From the NCBI RefSeq assembly GCF_018446385.1, contig NC_055988.1, positions 160,840,209-160,904,208 on the forward strand: a stretch of 64,000 bases of DNA, written 5' to 3'. The notes under the pieces are model-generated. The model ran no database searches. It was given only the letters and a program-made list of their open reading frames with translations, and was not told the origin of the DNA. A program made the translations under genes and the position numbers. Shown here in pieces: positions 8,976 to 18,909 of the stretch (positions are counted from its first letter, which is position 1; every line of letters starts with the position of its first letter). This stretch comes from Zingiber officinale (lineage: Eukaryota > Streptophyta > Magnoliopsida > Zingiberales > Zingiberaceae).

Positions 8976-11971
8976 CTACAATCCGGCTATGAGGGCCTCA
9001 TACTCTGCTTCATTGTTGGTGGCTTTGTAGTCCAGCCGGACGGATAGGTGCATCTTTTCTTCTTGGGGTGATAGCAGCAATATTCCAATCCCACTTCCGA
9101 GCCGAGTGGAAGACCCATCCACATATATTTTCCACATAGCTTCCGGCTCTGGCCTTTGCACTTCGGTCACAAAATCAGCCAAGGATTGCGCTTTGATCGC
9201 CGAGCGGGGCTGGTATTGGATGTCAAATTCACTTAGTTCTGTCGTCCACTTGATGAGCCGTCCGGACGCTTCTGGATTCAACAGTACTCTTCCTAGTGGA
9301 CTGTTCGTCCGGACAATGATGGTGTGAGCCAAGAAATATGGTCGAAGGCGCCGAGCGGCTAGAACCAAAGCAAAGGCCAACTTCTCGAGCCCAGTGTAAC
9401 GAGATTCGGCATCTTTTAAAATGTGGCTCAGAAAATACACCGGCTGTTCCTCGCCGCTGGACCTTACAAGTGCCGAGCCTACAGCATGCTCAGTTGAAGA
9501 CAGATAAATATAAAGTGACTCACCCCCGATCGGCTTGGCTAGTATAGGCAGAGAATTAAGATATGTCTTCAATTCTTCGAATGCTCGGTCGCATTCCTCG
9601 TCCCAGTGAAATTTAATGGCCTTGCGCAAAATTTTGAAGAAAGGGAGGCTCCGGTCGGCAGTTTTGGAGATGAATCGGGACAATGCGGTTATCCGACCGG
9701 TCAAACGCTGCACTTCCCTTGTATTTCTTGGAGGCGGCATGTCTTGTAGAGCTTTCACCTTGCTGGGATTAGCTTCAATTCCCCGCTCGGTCACTATATA
9801 CCCCAAGAAACGCCCTCCTTTTGCTCCGAACAGGCACTTCTGGGGATTTAGCTTGACTCCATATTTGCATAGCGTTCGGAAGGTTTCTTCCATGTCCTTG
9901 AAGAGATCGGCCGCTGGGGCGGATTTGATAAGAATGTCGTCCACATAAACTTTCAGATTCTGCCCGATCTGCTCCCTGAACACTTTGTTCATCAAGCGTT
10001 GATAGGTGGCCCCGTCATTCTTCAATCCGAACGGCATCACATTATAGCAATATGTGCCGTCGGCCGTTACGAAGCTTACTTTTTCTTGATCTTCCCGGGC
10101 GAGCGGCACTTGATGATAGCCTTGGTAAGCGTCGAGCATACAAATTAATTCGCAGCCGGCCGTAGAGTCCACCAGCTGATCTATCCGGGGCAGAGGATAA
10201 AAGTCCTTGGGGCATGCTTTGTTCAAGTCCCGAAAATCAATGCAGACTCTCCACTTGCCGCCCGGCTTGGAGACTAATACTACGTTAGCCAACCAACTCT
10301 GAAACTGTACTTCTCGTATATGGCCGGCTTCCAGAAGCTTCTCGACCTCCGCCTGATGGAGTTCGACGCTGAAATCTCTTTTTCTCTGCTTTATCGGCCG
10401 AGCGTCCGGTCGGACATGCAACTCATGCTGCGCTATGCTCGGCGAAATTCCGGGCAACTCATGTGTCGACCAGACGAATACATCATGATTTCGTCGGAGG
10501 CATTGGATCAGCTCCTCCTTCTGCTTCTCCTCCAGATCAGAGGCAACAAAAGTCGTGGCCTCCGATCGGGTCGGGTGAATCTGCACTTCCTCTTTTTCTT
10601 CATAAATTAAAGAGGGTGGCTTTTCAGTGATGGCATTTACCTCGATTCGAGGCGCCTTCCGAGCGGAGTTGGATTCTGCTCGGACCATCTCGATGTAGCA
10701 TCGCCGAGCTGCTAACTGATCTCCCCGTACTTCTCCCACTTTGTCTTCGACGGGGAACTTCATCTTCTGGTGGAAGGTTGAGACGACCGCTCGGAATTCG
10801 CCAAGCGTCGGTCGTCCCAAAATGACGTTGTAGGACGAGGGAGAGTCGACCACCACGAAATTTATTGTCCTGGTCCTCCTGAGCGGCTCCTCTCCCAGCG
10901 AGGTAGCCAGCCGGATCTGCCCGACCGGCTGAACTTCGTTACCAGTAAACCCGTAGAGAGGGGTTGTCATGGGAAGCAGCTCAGCTCGATCAATTTGCAG
11001 CTGGTCAAACGCCTTCTTGAACATGATGTTGACCGAACTCCCTGTGTCAACAAATATGCGGTGAATAGTGTAATTTGCTATTACCGCTTTAATGAGCAGA
11101 GCGTCGTCGTGGGGCACTTCAACTCCTTCTAAGTCCGCGGGCCCGAAAGTGATTTCCGGTCCACTTGCCCGCTCTTGGCTGCAACCGACTGCGTGGATCT
11201 GGAGCTGCCGGACGCCCGCCTTTCTGGCTCGGTTGGAGTATCCTCCGGTCGGCCCACCAGCAATAACGTTGATCTCGCCACGGGAAGTATTGCTCCTGTT
11301 TTCCTCTTCCCGAGTGGACGGTCTGGACTGTTCTCTGGACGCCCGGCGATTCTCCTGTCTTGGAGATCGGTGCCGATCGGGCGTCTGTTGATGTCGCCTC
11401 TCGGCGCGGGTCCGGTCGGCTTCATGGGTCCTTTGTCTCATTTCGATGGGAGGAGACCGTCGTTCGGCATTCCTGGGAACGGGATTAGCCACGAAGGGAA
11501 GATTTCGACAATCCCTCGTGTTGTGCGTATCCGTCCGGTGGAAGGAGCAGAACATAGGGGTCCATCTCTTCTTTGGCTTGGGCCGAGCGGCAGCCACCTC
11601 TTGTACGTGTGATATGGCGTGGGGGGATCGGATTGCTTCGGCCCTCGGTCCTCTGGGCGGCTGATGAGCGGCGTGCTGTTTCCGTTCGGCATGAATAGGT
11701 GCCCGCTCGGTTGGAGTTTCCTTTTTCCGGGCGGCTTGCGCTTCTTCCACGTTTATGTATTCGTTGGCCCGTTGTAGCATGTGATCATAATCTCGGGGCG
11801 GCTTTCGGATGAGCGACCGGAAGAAGTCCCCATCCACTAGGCCTTGTGTGAAGGCATTCATCATAGTCTCCGATGTGGCCGTTGGAATATCCATCGCCAC
11901 TTGGTTGAATCGCTGGATATAAGCTCGGAGCGATTCACGGGCTTCTTGCTTGATAGCGAACAGACTAACGC
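8976..11971 (-). pseudogene. Retand-like gag C-terminus, protease, RT and RNase H
   Basis: A continuous open frame of about 1000 codons (the frame is open from 12002). In order: the rest of the gag capsid region, a Cys/His knuckle (CSFHRTDTHNTRDC, near residue 152), and an Arg-rich linker. Aspartic protease follows with FVDTGSSVNIMF (near residue 318, nt ~11048). Reverse transcriptase has KPGGKWRVCIDFRDLNK, MLDAYQGYHQ, MPFGLKND and the catalytic YVDD (near residue 687, nt ~9945). The native RNase H/linker comes next (FHWDEECDRAF), then a second, archaeal-type RNase H (IYVDGSSTRLGSGIG ... NNEAEYEALIAGL). The frame stops at TAG 8976-8978, inside that second RNase H. Dual RNase H marks the Tat clade. 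Catalytic residues otherwise look intact. Confidence 0.92.
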
Positions 11972-12585
11972 TAGTTTTTTTGATATCGCCGACTGCTTGC
12001 AAAGTGGTGGAGGAAAGCCGTTCGGAAGTCTTTGAAGCTGGTGATAGATCCGTCCGGCAGCCTCCGAAACCACCGTTGAGCCGATCCCGAGAGAGTGGTA
12101 AGAAAAACTCGGCATTTTACTCCATCTGTGTATTGATGGAGCGTAGCTGTGTTATCAAACTTACCCAGATGATCATCCGGGTCTGTTGTTCCATTGTATT
12201 CGCCGATCGTCGGAGGCACGTAATGCTTGGGCAGAGGGTCTCGTAGAATAGCCTCCGAAAATTGACGATTGATCCGCTCGGGAGATGAGTCCTCTCGGGG
12301 GGCTTTCCCCTTTCTGTCATCTCGCCTAGGCATCTCGTCTGAAGAAGATCCTCTATCTCTTCGAGCTGGTACGACTTCAGGGGTGCGAAATAAGGCTCGA
12401 TGGAATGCGACGGTGGCCGGAGGTGCTTCCACTCGGCCACCCGACGCAGACGTTGCTTGTTGCTCCGGCCGCTCGGCTGCTGCTTTCTGTTTTTGCTCCA
12501 CAAGTTTGGCGGCCCTTATCTCGACCAGAGCGTCGAGTTCTTCCGTGGAAAGCGTCACCGTGTGTTGTCGTCCAGCCTCGTCCAT
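11971..12585 (-). pseudogene. Retand-like gag, N-terminal part
   Basis: Starts MDEAGRQHTV at 12585, 27 bp after the PBS. The residues run through a Gln/Ala-rich, probably helical segment to the capsid-like PLPKHYVPPTIGEYNG and DPDDHLGKFDN. The reading ends at 11971 because a run of seven A residues (minus strand; T run at 11975-11981) puts the frame out by one. With six A the frame would join the downstream gag-pol frame, giving RRYQKT. The shift is in mid-capsid, so it reads as decay and not as a programmed gag/pol frameshift. Confidence 0.9.
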
Positions 12586-12609
12586 TGTTCCCGTTCGGAT
12601 GCAGGAGCG

Positions 12610-12630
12610 TTCCCACAGACGGCGCCAAAT
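12610..12630 (-). other. Primer-binding site of the Retand-like element
   Basis: On the minus strand, three bases after the 5' LTR end (GGATCA), the sequence reads TGGCGCCGTCTGTGGGA. The first nine bases match the complement of the 3' end of plant tRNA-Asp, as usual in Tat-clade elements. Confidence 0.8.
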
Positions 12631-13335
12631 TGATCCTGTCCGAACTAGGGGTCAACGAACACTGGGGATGTGGCGCTCCTTGCTGGATCCTCGAGTGCTC
12701 CAGCCAACCTGCAACAAAACCGAGCCGGGGGGGGTGTCCCGGCGACGGCCCTCCGACGATCAAGTCAGGCGAGGGGATAGATGAAGAAAGTGGCTGCAGG
12801 ATGAAGACTCTCGTACCTTCGGTTGAAGAAGTGGAGGCCTTATATAGACCTCTCGAAGGAGCCTGTGCGCGTCAATCAAAGCAATCACCTGCTTTCGACC
12901 ATGCCCAGGTATGGGTCTGTCAGAAGGGCATCCATAAGGCCATACCGCTACTGTATCAACCTCTCCATGATGTGACGGCAAGACCCTCTATCGTGAAATC
13001 TTGTGTACGGCATAATCATCAGACATGCCTTTGTTGACATCCCATATCCCGAGCCGAACGAATAGGCCGCTCGGCTAACCTTTGTATCCTCGCCCTTATC
13101 CTGACCGAGCGGACCACCCGCTCGACCCTTCGGTTCCAGCCGGGCAGACACCCGCTCAGCCCTTCAGTCCTCCCGCCTTGGCATCGGAAACCCAAGCCTA
13201 TGGCTGGGTTATCTCTGGCTCCGCTCGGACCTGCTCAACTGCTTGACGCGGCCATTACCCACTTAGTCAGCCCTCCATCCGTCCTCAGGCTGGGACCCTT
13301 CAGGAAGTGGGTCCCCCATTCTTACCGCCGGATCA
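12631..13335 (-). repeat. 5' LTR of the Retand-like element
   Basis: 705 bp with TGATCC...GGATCA termini, followed by the TSD copy TCGGG (13336-13340). On the minus strand a TATATAAGG box lies near 12840-12848, a plausible Pol II promoter for the gag-pol transcript. It is longer than the partner LTR by 42 bp, mostly through small indels in the 13130-13335 segment. Confidence 0.95.
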
Positions 13336-13808
13336 TCGGGCTTATTGATTTATCGAACTAAATCGCACCCTTTGATAAATCAAAGAAATGAATATTAAGT
13401 ATATGTGCTTGTTATTATATCATGATTAAGAGCACACACTTCCATAATAACAAAGGTCTTGTTCTTTTATTTAGTCAGTATAAAAAGAACTTACCTTAAA
13501 TGGTTCAGCTCAATACACTCTGAGTGTACTAATATAATTTTATAGTTAAGATAAACTAATATCAAATTACACTACGACTATTCCAATGGTTTGTTCCTTT
13601 CCATCTTAGTCGTGAGCTACTATTTATAATTTATAAGGAATTAATAACATGATCTTCTGTATGTGACACCACACACCATGTTATCTACAATATAAATTAA
13701 TTGAACAACTACACTTAGCATATAAATGTAGACATTTGACCAATGTGATTCTTTATTTATAAAATAAATGTTTATACAAAAACTAGGCTTTTAGTATACA
13801 CTCTAACA
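13336..13808 (-). repeat. Old copia-type LTR, proximal part
   Basis: Continuation of the LTR interrupted at 2068. On the minus strand it begins TGTTAGAGTGTATACTAAAA at 13808. No internal region or PBS is seen on either side, suggesting a solo LTR that served as landing site for the gypsy element. Confidence 0.7.
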
Positions 13809-15290
13809 GATATGATAGTTCAACTTAGTAGCACGTTATATAGATAGACCCAAGAAAACCCTAGAAACTTTATTCAAACAAAAATTACTTAATCAGTCTT
13901 AACAATCCAAAATTAGATTTATTAATCAATTGATACCTTATAGTAATTGATTATCTCAATCGATCTAAAAACCCACTATATATGACTATATAATTATAGT
14001 AATTGATTTTCTCTCAATCAATTGATACCACATGTTAGTTCTTGTAAAAACCTAAACTGCATTAATTCTAAAACATAAAGAACTCACATATAAGAAATAT
14101 AAGAACAAGAAGATCTAGTGTCATCAATTAAGCATAGTATAAGAAAATAAATATATAAATATAATAACAAAAAATGAAGAGTCATGTCTTTGTCATTTAG
14201 CATCGTCTAAAAGATCCTGAGGAAGAAGAAGAAGAAGTGGAATCAAACAGAGAGGATCTTCCAAGAGGCTTAGAGTTGATGGCGCTGAAAAACTCTAAGT
14301 TTAATGGGGAACCACTAGTTGTGTCAAGATGATACCCTAAACCCTTACGAACCAACCTTATATATAGTAGACATCTATTAGCAGTTCATAAATGATAATA
14401 GATGCGGGACTATAAGTTTTACACATATAAGGTCTACATCTAACAACTGAAATCCAAAAAGCTTAAGCTAGATCACATTAATAGATTTAATTTGTACTCA
14501 TATGTACAACTTATAATTAAATCCATCAATTAAAGATAATAATCAATAAGTCCACATTAGAGCATGATCGTTGCCTTAGCATTAGCTTGACCTCTCTTCA
14601 CTTTGTTGTTTCATTTCTAAAAATTGATTGAATCTCCAAATGGGTTTTTTTTTTTGAAGGCTTTCTTGATCAAATCTAATTTTTGAAATAATATGTGAAA
14701 AAAACTTCTTGATGGATGCACAATGATTCGAAATCATCAAAGAGAGCTAGGAATGCAATGGTGTTATTTTTAGTAAAGTAGATGAAAAAGTTCATCAAAG
14801 ATTTGTTTACCCAAAAAAAACACTTGAGAGCCACAAAGACTTTAGAATTAAGTGAATCAAGATCAATATCAACAGTCGTGAGTAAAAATTTAATTAAACT
14901 GAACAAATGGATTGAATGGATGTAATTTAAAAATTTAGTATATTTTTTAAAAAAAATTAGTTTTTAAAAAAACATTTTAAATTTTCTTATTTAATTAAAT
15001 TGAATAGATTGAATAAATTAAAATTTTAATTTAAATTAAATTTTTAAATCTTAATTTTTAGACTGAAATCTAATTTTTATTAAATCCAACTGAATTTTTA
15101 GTACATAATCAGAAATTTGTATTTAATTCAGTTTTCGATAGAATGAATTGATGTTTTATCTATCGATTTATTTAATTTTTATTAAAAATTTAATACATTC
15201 GATGAATTAAAAAATAAATTCAATTAATTTAGTTCAATTTATTGTCAACCAAATACTCAGCAAGTGTAAGTCTACGAAGACTTTTCTATA
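13809..15290. other. AT-rich intergenic DNA
   Basis: No gene recognised. The stretch contains GAAGAAGAAGAAGAAG near 14222-14240, repeated AATTGAT(T/A)-type phrases at 13920-14030, and very AT-rich sequence at 14930-15240. The ORF-like stretch around 14676-14906 is low complexity. Confidence 0.4.
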
Positions 15291-15560
15291 AAGGCTCTGA
15301 AATTAGAAAATTTGAACAGATACACACTTTAAGGATTATTAGGAATAAAGTGGTGTCAATTTAGAATGAATTTTATTATTCTAATCCATTAAAGACTTTT
15401 TGCAAAAATTCCATAGAGATTAGGAAGGCTCCAAAATTAGTAAATGTGAACATGAAAAGACTTAAGAGAGTACAACTAGTTTAAAGTGAATGTTATCCAT
15501 CAATAACCCTTTATAAAAAATCATTAATGGCTGAAAAGGCTTTATACTCAATAAGATTGA
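15291..15560. repeat. Degenerate tandem repeat, block 1
   Basis: Diverged units with the phrases GGCTC..AAATTAG, GAACA(T)GA.AAGACTTA, AGTTTA(A)AGTGAAT and CCATTAAAGACTTTTTGCAAAAA. The same phrases fill 17240-18000, so the two blocks are separated parts of one old array. Confidence 0.6.
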
Positions 15561-15954
15561 ACATAGAAAATTTTGTGTAATTAACTTCTAGTCCAGATTA
15601 ACTAAGTTCAAATTGACTCTGAGTTATTTTTTCAATATTTGATCAATATTTTTAATAGTACAACAAGATGCTAAGTGAAAAAGAAGACTATTGGAGAGGG
15701 TGATTATTGATATAATTAATCTCGATGATTGGGAGAAAATTTAAGTAGATCATGATTAATCGAATACTTAGCAGTCAAAAATCTAACAAGGAATTGACAA
15801 GTCAAAAAGTTTAAGTTGGTCATAGTTGACCGAAGACTTAACTATAGGAAGTCCAACAAAGAGTTAACAAAGGCTAAATTCAAATGGATCATGGAGGATA
15901 TGATATTTGGCATGAGATGTGAAGTTCAACGGGTCAGGGAGGATCATAAATTTG

Positions 15955-16335
15955 TAGTGGTGATGTCCTGATAAGTCAATATTGATCGGATTCTACACAA
16001 TGGTGAATGCTAGACAACAATGAAGGGTGAAGTCCCGACAAGTCAAGATTTATCGGATGTTAGACAATGATGAATTTCTAACCTGCTAAGGTTGATCGAA
16101 TGTTAGATAACGATGAAAGGTGAAGACTCGATAGATGAAGGTTGATCAGATGTTAGAATATGGTGAAGTTCTAACAAGTCAAGATTAGCCGAATGCTAGA
16201 CAACGATGAAGGATAGAGTCTCGACAGGTCAAGGTTAATCGAATGTTATGTAACGATGAAGTCTTAACAAGTCAAGATTGATCAGATACCTGACAAGGAA
16301 GTCTCGGTAATAGGTTAACTAAATGTTAAGCAAAG
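15955..16335. repeat. Degenerate tandem repeat of ~50-60 bp units
   Basis: About six or seven copies of a unit built on GAAGTC(C/T)CGACA(A/G)GTCAAG, (G)TTGATCGGATGTTAGA and CAACGATGAAGG. Copies differ by many substitutions, so the array is old. It resembles in wording the 'aagtcc...ggtcga...gaccggat' units of the SIRE-like LTR at 47400-47560. Confidence 0.7.
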
Positions 16336-17085
16336 GAAATCATGATAGATTGAGGTCAATCGGATAGATGGTAGAATTCAACATTGGTAAGGCTAAAGTA
16401 GATGTATCAGTCGATTAGTAGGGAATTGCAATCCATTGATGACCTCTAAACTCTTAGTTCAGGGTTTTTGAAATTTAGTGTGCATCAGACTATCAGTCGA
16501 TTACTGGATATGAGTAATCAATTGATGATATTATTACAGTAAACAAAATTTGTTTGAGTTGAGCTGGGAACTCAATTAATCATTATTAGTCGATTAATGA
16601 TATTATTATAGCAAATAAAATATTTTGAATCCGACTGCAACACTCAACTAATGTAATAACAGTCAATTAATGATGACTAAAATACAATTGTTGTTGTCAA
16701 AGTTGAGTTGGAAAGAATTATTCTATAGCTGAAAAAGCTAAACTTAACTGAGCAATCGACTGATGGTTAGACGGAAATAAATCCTGACTTGAAAGCTACA
16801 AAGAAGGTTTTGCGGAGGAATTCGATTTGAGGGTTTTGGAGAAAAATATTGTTACATTTCTATACGTTTCAGAGGCCGTCCAAAGCAATAATAAAATAAG
16901 ATTTATTGTTATAAAGTATTTCATTTGCATTGTTCATATTCTTTATTGTATATTTATTTTTATTTGTGTTGTTCGTAAAGAAAAAAAAATAGAGGTGATT
17001 TATACTTGTGTTGCTTTATTTTATTTTTCCTTTCCTACTTCGACTGTGTATAACATTTATAGATGAGCACAACTAAATGACGAAT
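16336..17085. other. Repeat-like AT-rich DNA
   Basis: Several loose repeats of the theme (A)TCGATTA(C/A)T...AATCAATTGATGA are visible between 16380 and 16680. No gene. The plus-strand open frame at 16827-17066 is hydrophobic low-complexity sequence with no recognisable motif. Confidence 0.4.
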
Positions 17086-17175
17086 CACGAAAAGCTAATC
17101 AATTGCTCGCTCGGATGCTGCGATTTATCTCTTTCGTGATGGTCTTGGATCGAGTACAGCGGGGGCGAGCGTTTT
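17086..17175 (+). repeat. Decayed copy of a tRNA-derived SINE (3' part)
   Basis: GATTTATCTCTTTCGTGATGG, then CTTGGATCGAG and GCGGGGGCGAGCGTTTTACCAC, matches the 3' body of the SINE described at 24902-25127 (GATTTACCTCCT...GTTGG; GGGCGAGC; CTTTTGCCAC). Only this part is recognisable. Confidence 0.55.
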
Positions 17176-17229
17176 ACCACACAACGAAAAGCTAATCACT
17201 CCTCTCTATTAACGTCATCCGTCCCAACA

Positions 17230-18010
17230 AGAAAAAGTTAAGAGAGTGATAGGAACATAGTCGTGCCAGTTTAAAGTGAATCAGATGTGTTAAACTCGTG
17301 CCAGTTTATGACTCCAAAAACTTCAGAATCAACAAATTTGAATATGAGAAGATTACACTAGTGCAGTTGCAGTGAATAAGACATGAAAAGGTCTAAGTCC
17401 TTGATGGTTGTAAAGCCTTAGGAGTCAACAAATTTAAACACAAGAAGACTCAGGGGAGTAGTGTTACGAATATGCTAGTTTAGAGTGAATTACGCCTTTT
17501 TGTTGAAAGCTCTTGGTTGCTTCAGACTCCAAAATAAACAAGTTTGAACATGAGAAGAAATAGGGAGTATTTAGGAATATAGCGGTGTTAGTTTGGAGTG
17601 AATCAGATTAGTTCGAGTCCATCAAAGACTTTTAGCAAAAAATTACTAATGACTACAAAGGCTCTAGAATTAAGAAAACTTGAACATCAAAAAAAACTCA
17701 AGGGAGAGCCAAGAATTCATTAGTGCCAATTTAGAATGAATTAGATTAGTCTAGGATCCATCAAGTTCTTGCAAAAAATCCTTAATGTCTACCAAGGCTC
17801 CATAATCAATAAAATTTAACATGAGAAGACTTAGAGGAGTAATAGAAATGCATCAGTGCCAATTTAAAGTGAATCAGTTGTTGGAACCAAAAAAATTAAA
17901 CATGGCAACTTGTTTGGAGTAAATACTCCGTTCTAGATCCATTAAGTACTTTTTACTAAAAATCTTTGATGGTCTTGGAGGTTCTAAGTACTAAGAATAT
18001 ATCTATAATG
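17230..18010. repeat. Degenerate tandem repeat, block 2
   Basis: At least five units of about 95-140 bp; the anchor AACATGAGAAGACT (or close variants) falls near 17341, 17435, 17547, 17680 and 17818. Each is followed by AGTTTA(A/G)AGTGAATCAGATTAG and CCATCAA(A)GACTTTT-type phrases. Related to 15291-15560. Confidence 0.7.
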
Positions 18011-18909
18011 ATTTAGAATGATGCCAAGCCTCTATAAACATTAAACACTAAATTTGTTCTAGATACAATGAATAAAATAACCAGGGAAAGGATGATCACA
18101 AGGATATGCAAGTAAAGAAATGACACAAACATCCATCTGTAGGGCACTATAAAACTTATATGACAGATTTTTACACTACAAAGAAGAATTAGAGGGGAGT
18201 GCCAACATCTAAGCACAATGATGAGCTTTAGAGGTCGTGGATGCTACTCTACAGACTTGCTCAAAGGTCTACTCTACTGCTTGAAACTATCTTTTAAAGC
18301 TTTGGTATAAATGTCAAATTCTTCCATATAACATAAGCGGTAAGAGGAGTCGATATTTACATACTATAATTCATTCACATGACAGAGCTAGATCTACTGA
18401 TAAAGAAAAGTTAGATCAATAGGCATTGTTCATAGGGCAAAGTTGGATCATCCGAATGAATATAGAGTTCTTTTTGAGTTTTTCTATGATCATGTGATCC
18501 TTGCATTAAAAATAAAAATACTGTAAGATATTGAACCATCAACAATACTTCATGGGAAAACAATTGACATAAAAGCACCCATAAAAAGTTAGCATTGTAG
18601 GAGAATGCCAAGAGGACATGGGACTCGTTTTTTCATGAGCAATTAGATATAATTCTTCATTTTTCTCTAGTGTATTTGTGGTAGATACCAAACTGAATTC
18701 TAATACAGATGACAATGTCATACGAACTTAGCACTATACCATTAAGAAAAGCATTGACTGCTGCAAAGTAAACGGTTCCAATATCCTCTCGAAGTTTGTC
18801 CCAAGAAACACCAGATGAATGATGAATGATTAAAGTAGCTGCCAGTATAACTCGATGAGCTTAACTCTATTCTTTATTTGCTGAGAGCTAGAGTACATAA
18901 TCCAAAACC
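18011..18909. other. 3' flank of the FATA gene
   Basis: AT-rich sequence without recognisable coding motifs. The part adjacent to 18910 would hold the FATA 3' UTR; several AATAAA-like signals are possible on the minus strand but none can be chosen with confidence. Confidence 0.35.

Larger units (their letters stand above)
2069..13335 (-). mobile_element. Tat/Retand-lineage Ty3/gypsy retrotransposon (11.27 kb)
   Basis: Near-complete minus-strand LTR retrotransposon. The 5-bp TSD TCGGG lies at 2064-2068 and 13336-13340. The LTRs at 2069-2731 and 12631-13335 both start TGATCC and end GGATCA. In element order: 5' LTR, a tRNA-Asp-like PBS (TGGCGCCGT), gag, protease, RT, RNase H, a second archaeal-type RNase H, integrase, tandem repeats, an antisense ORF, a purine tract and the 3' LTR. 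The second RNase H, the 3' tandem arrays and the antisense ORF are hallmarks of the Tat clade (Ogre/Retand group). Gag-pol carries at least three frameshifts and one internal stop, so this copy cannot make its own polyprotein. It inserted into an older LTR (979-2068/13336-13808). Confidence 0.95.

Noticed and set aside
11965..12002. Programmed gag/pol frameshift
   Set aside because: The shift lies in mid-capsid, not at a gag/pol border, so decay is simpler.
8217..12585. Many plus-strand open frames across pol
   Set aside because: They are shadows of the minus-strand gag-pol frames and carry no motifs of their own.
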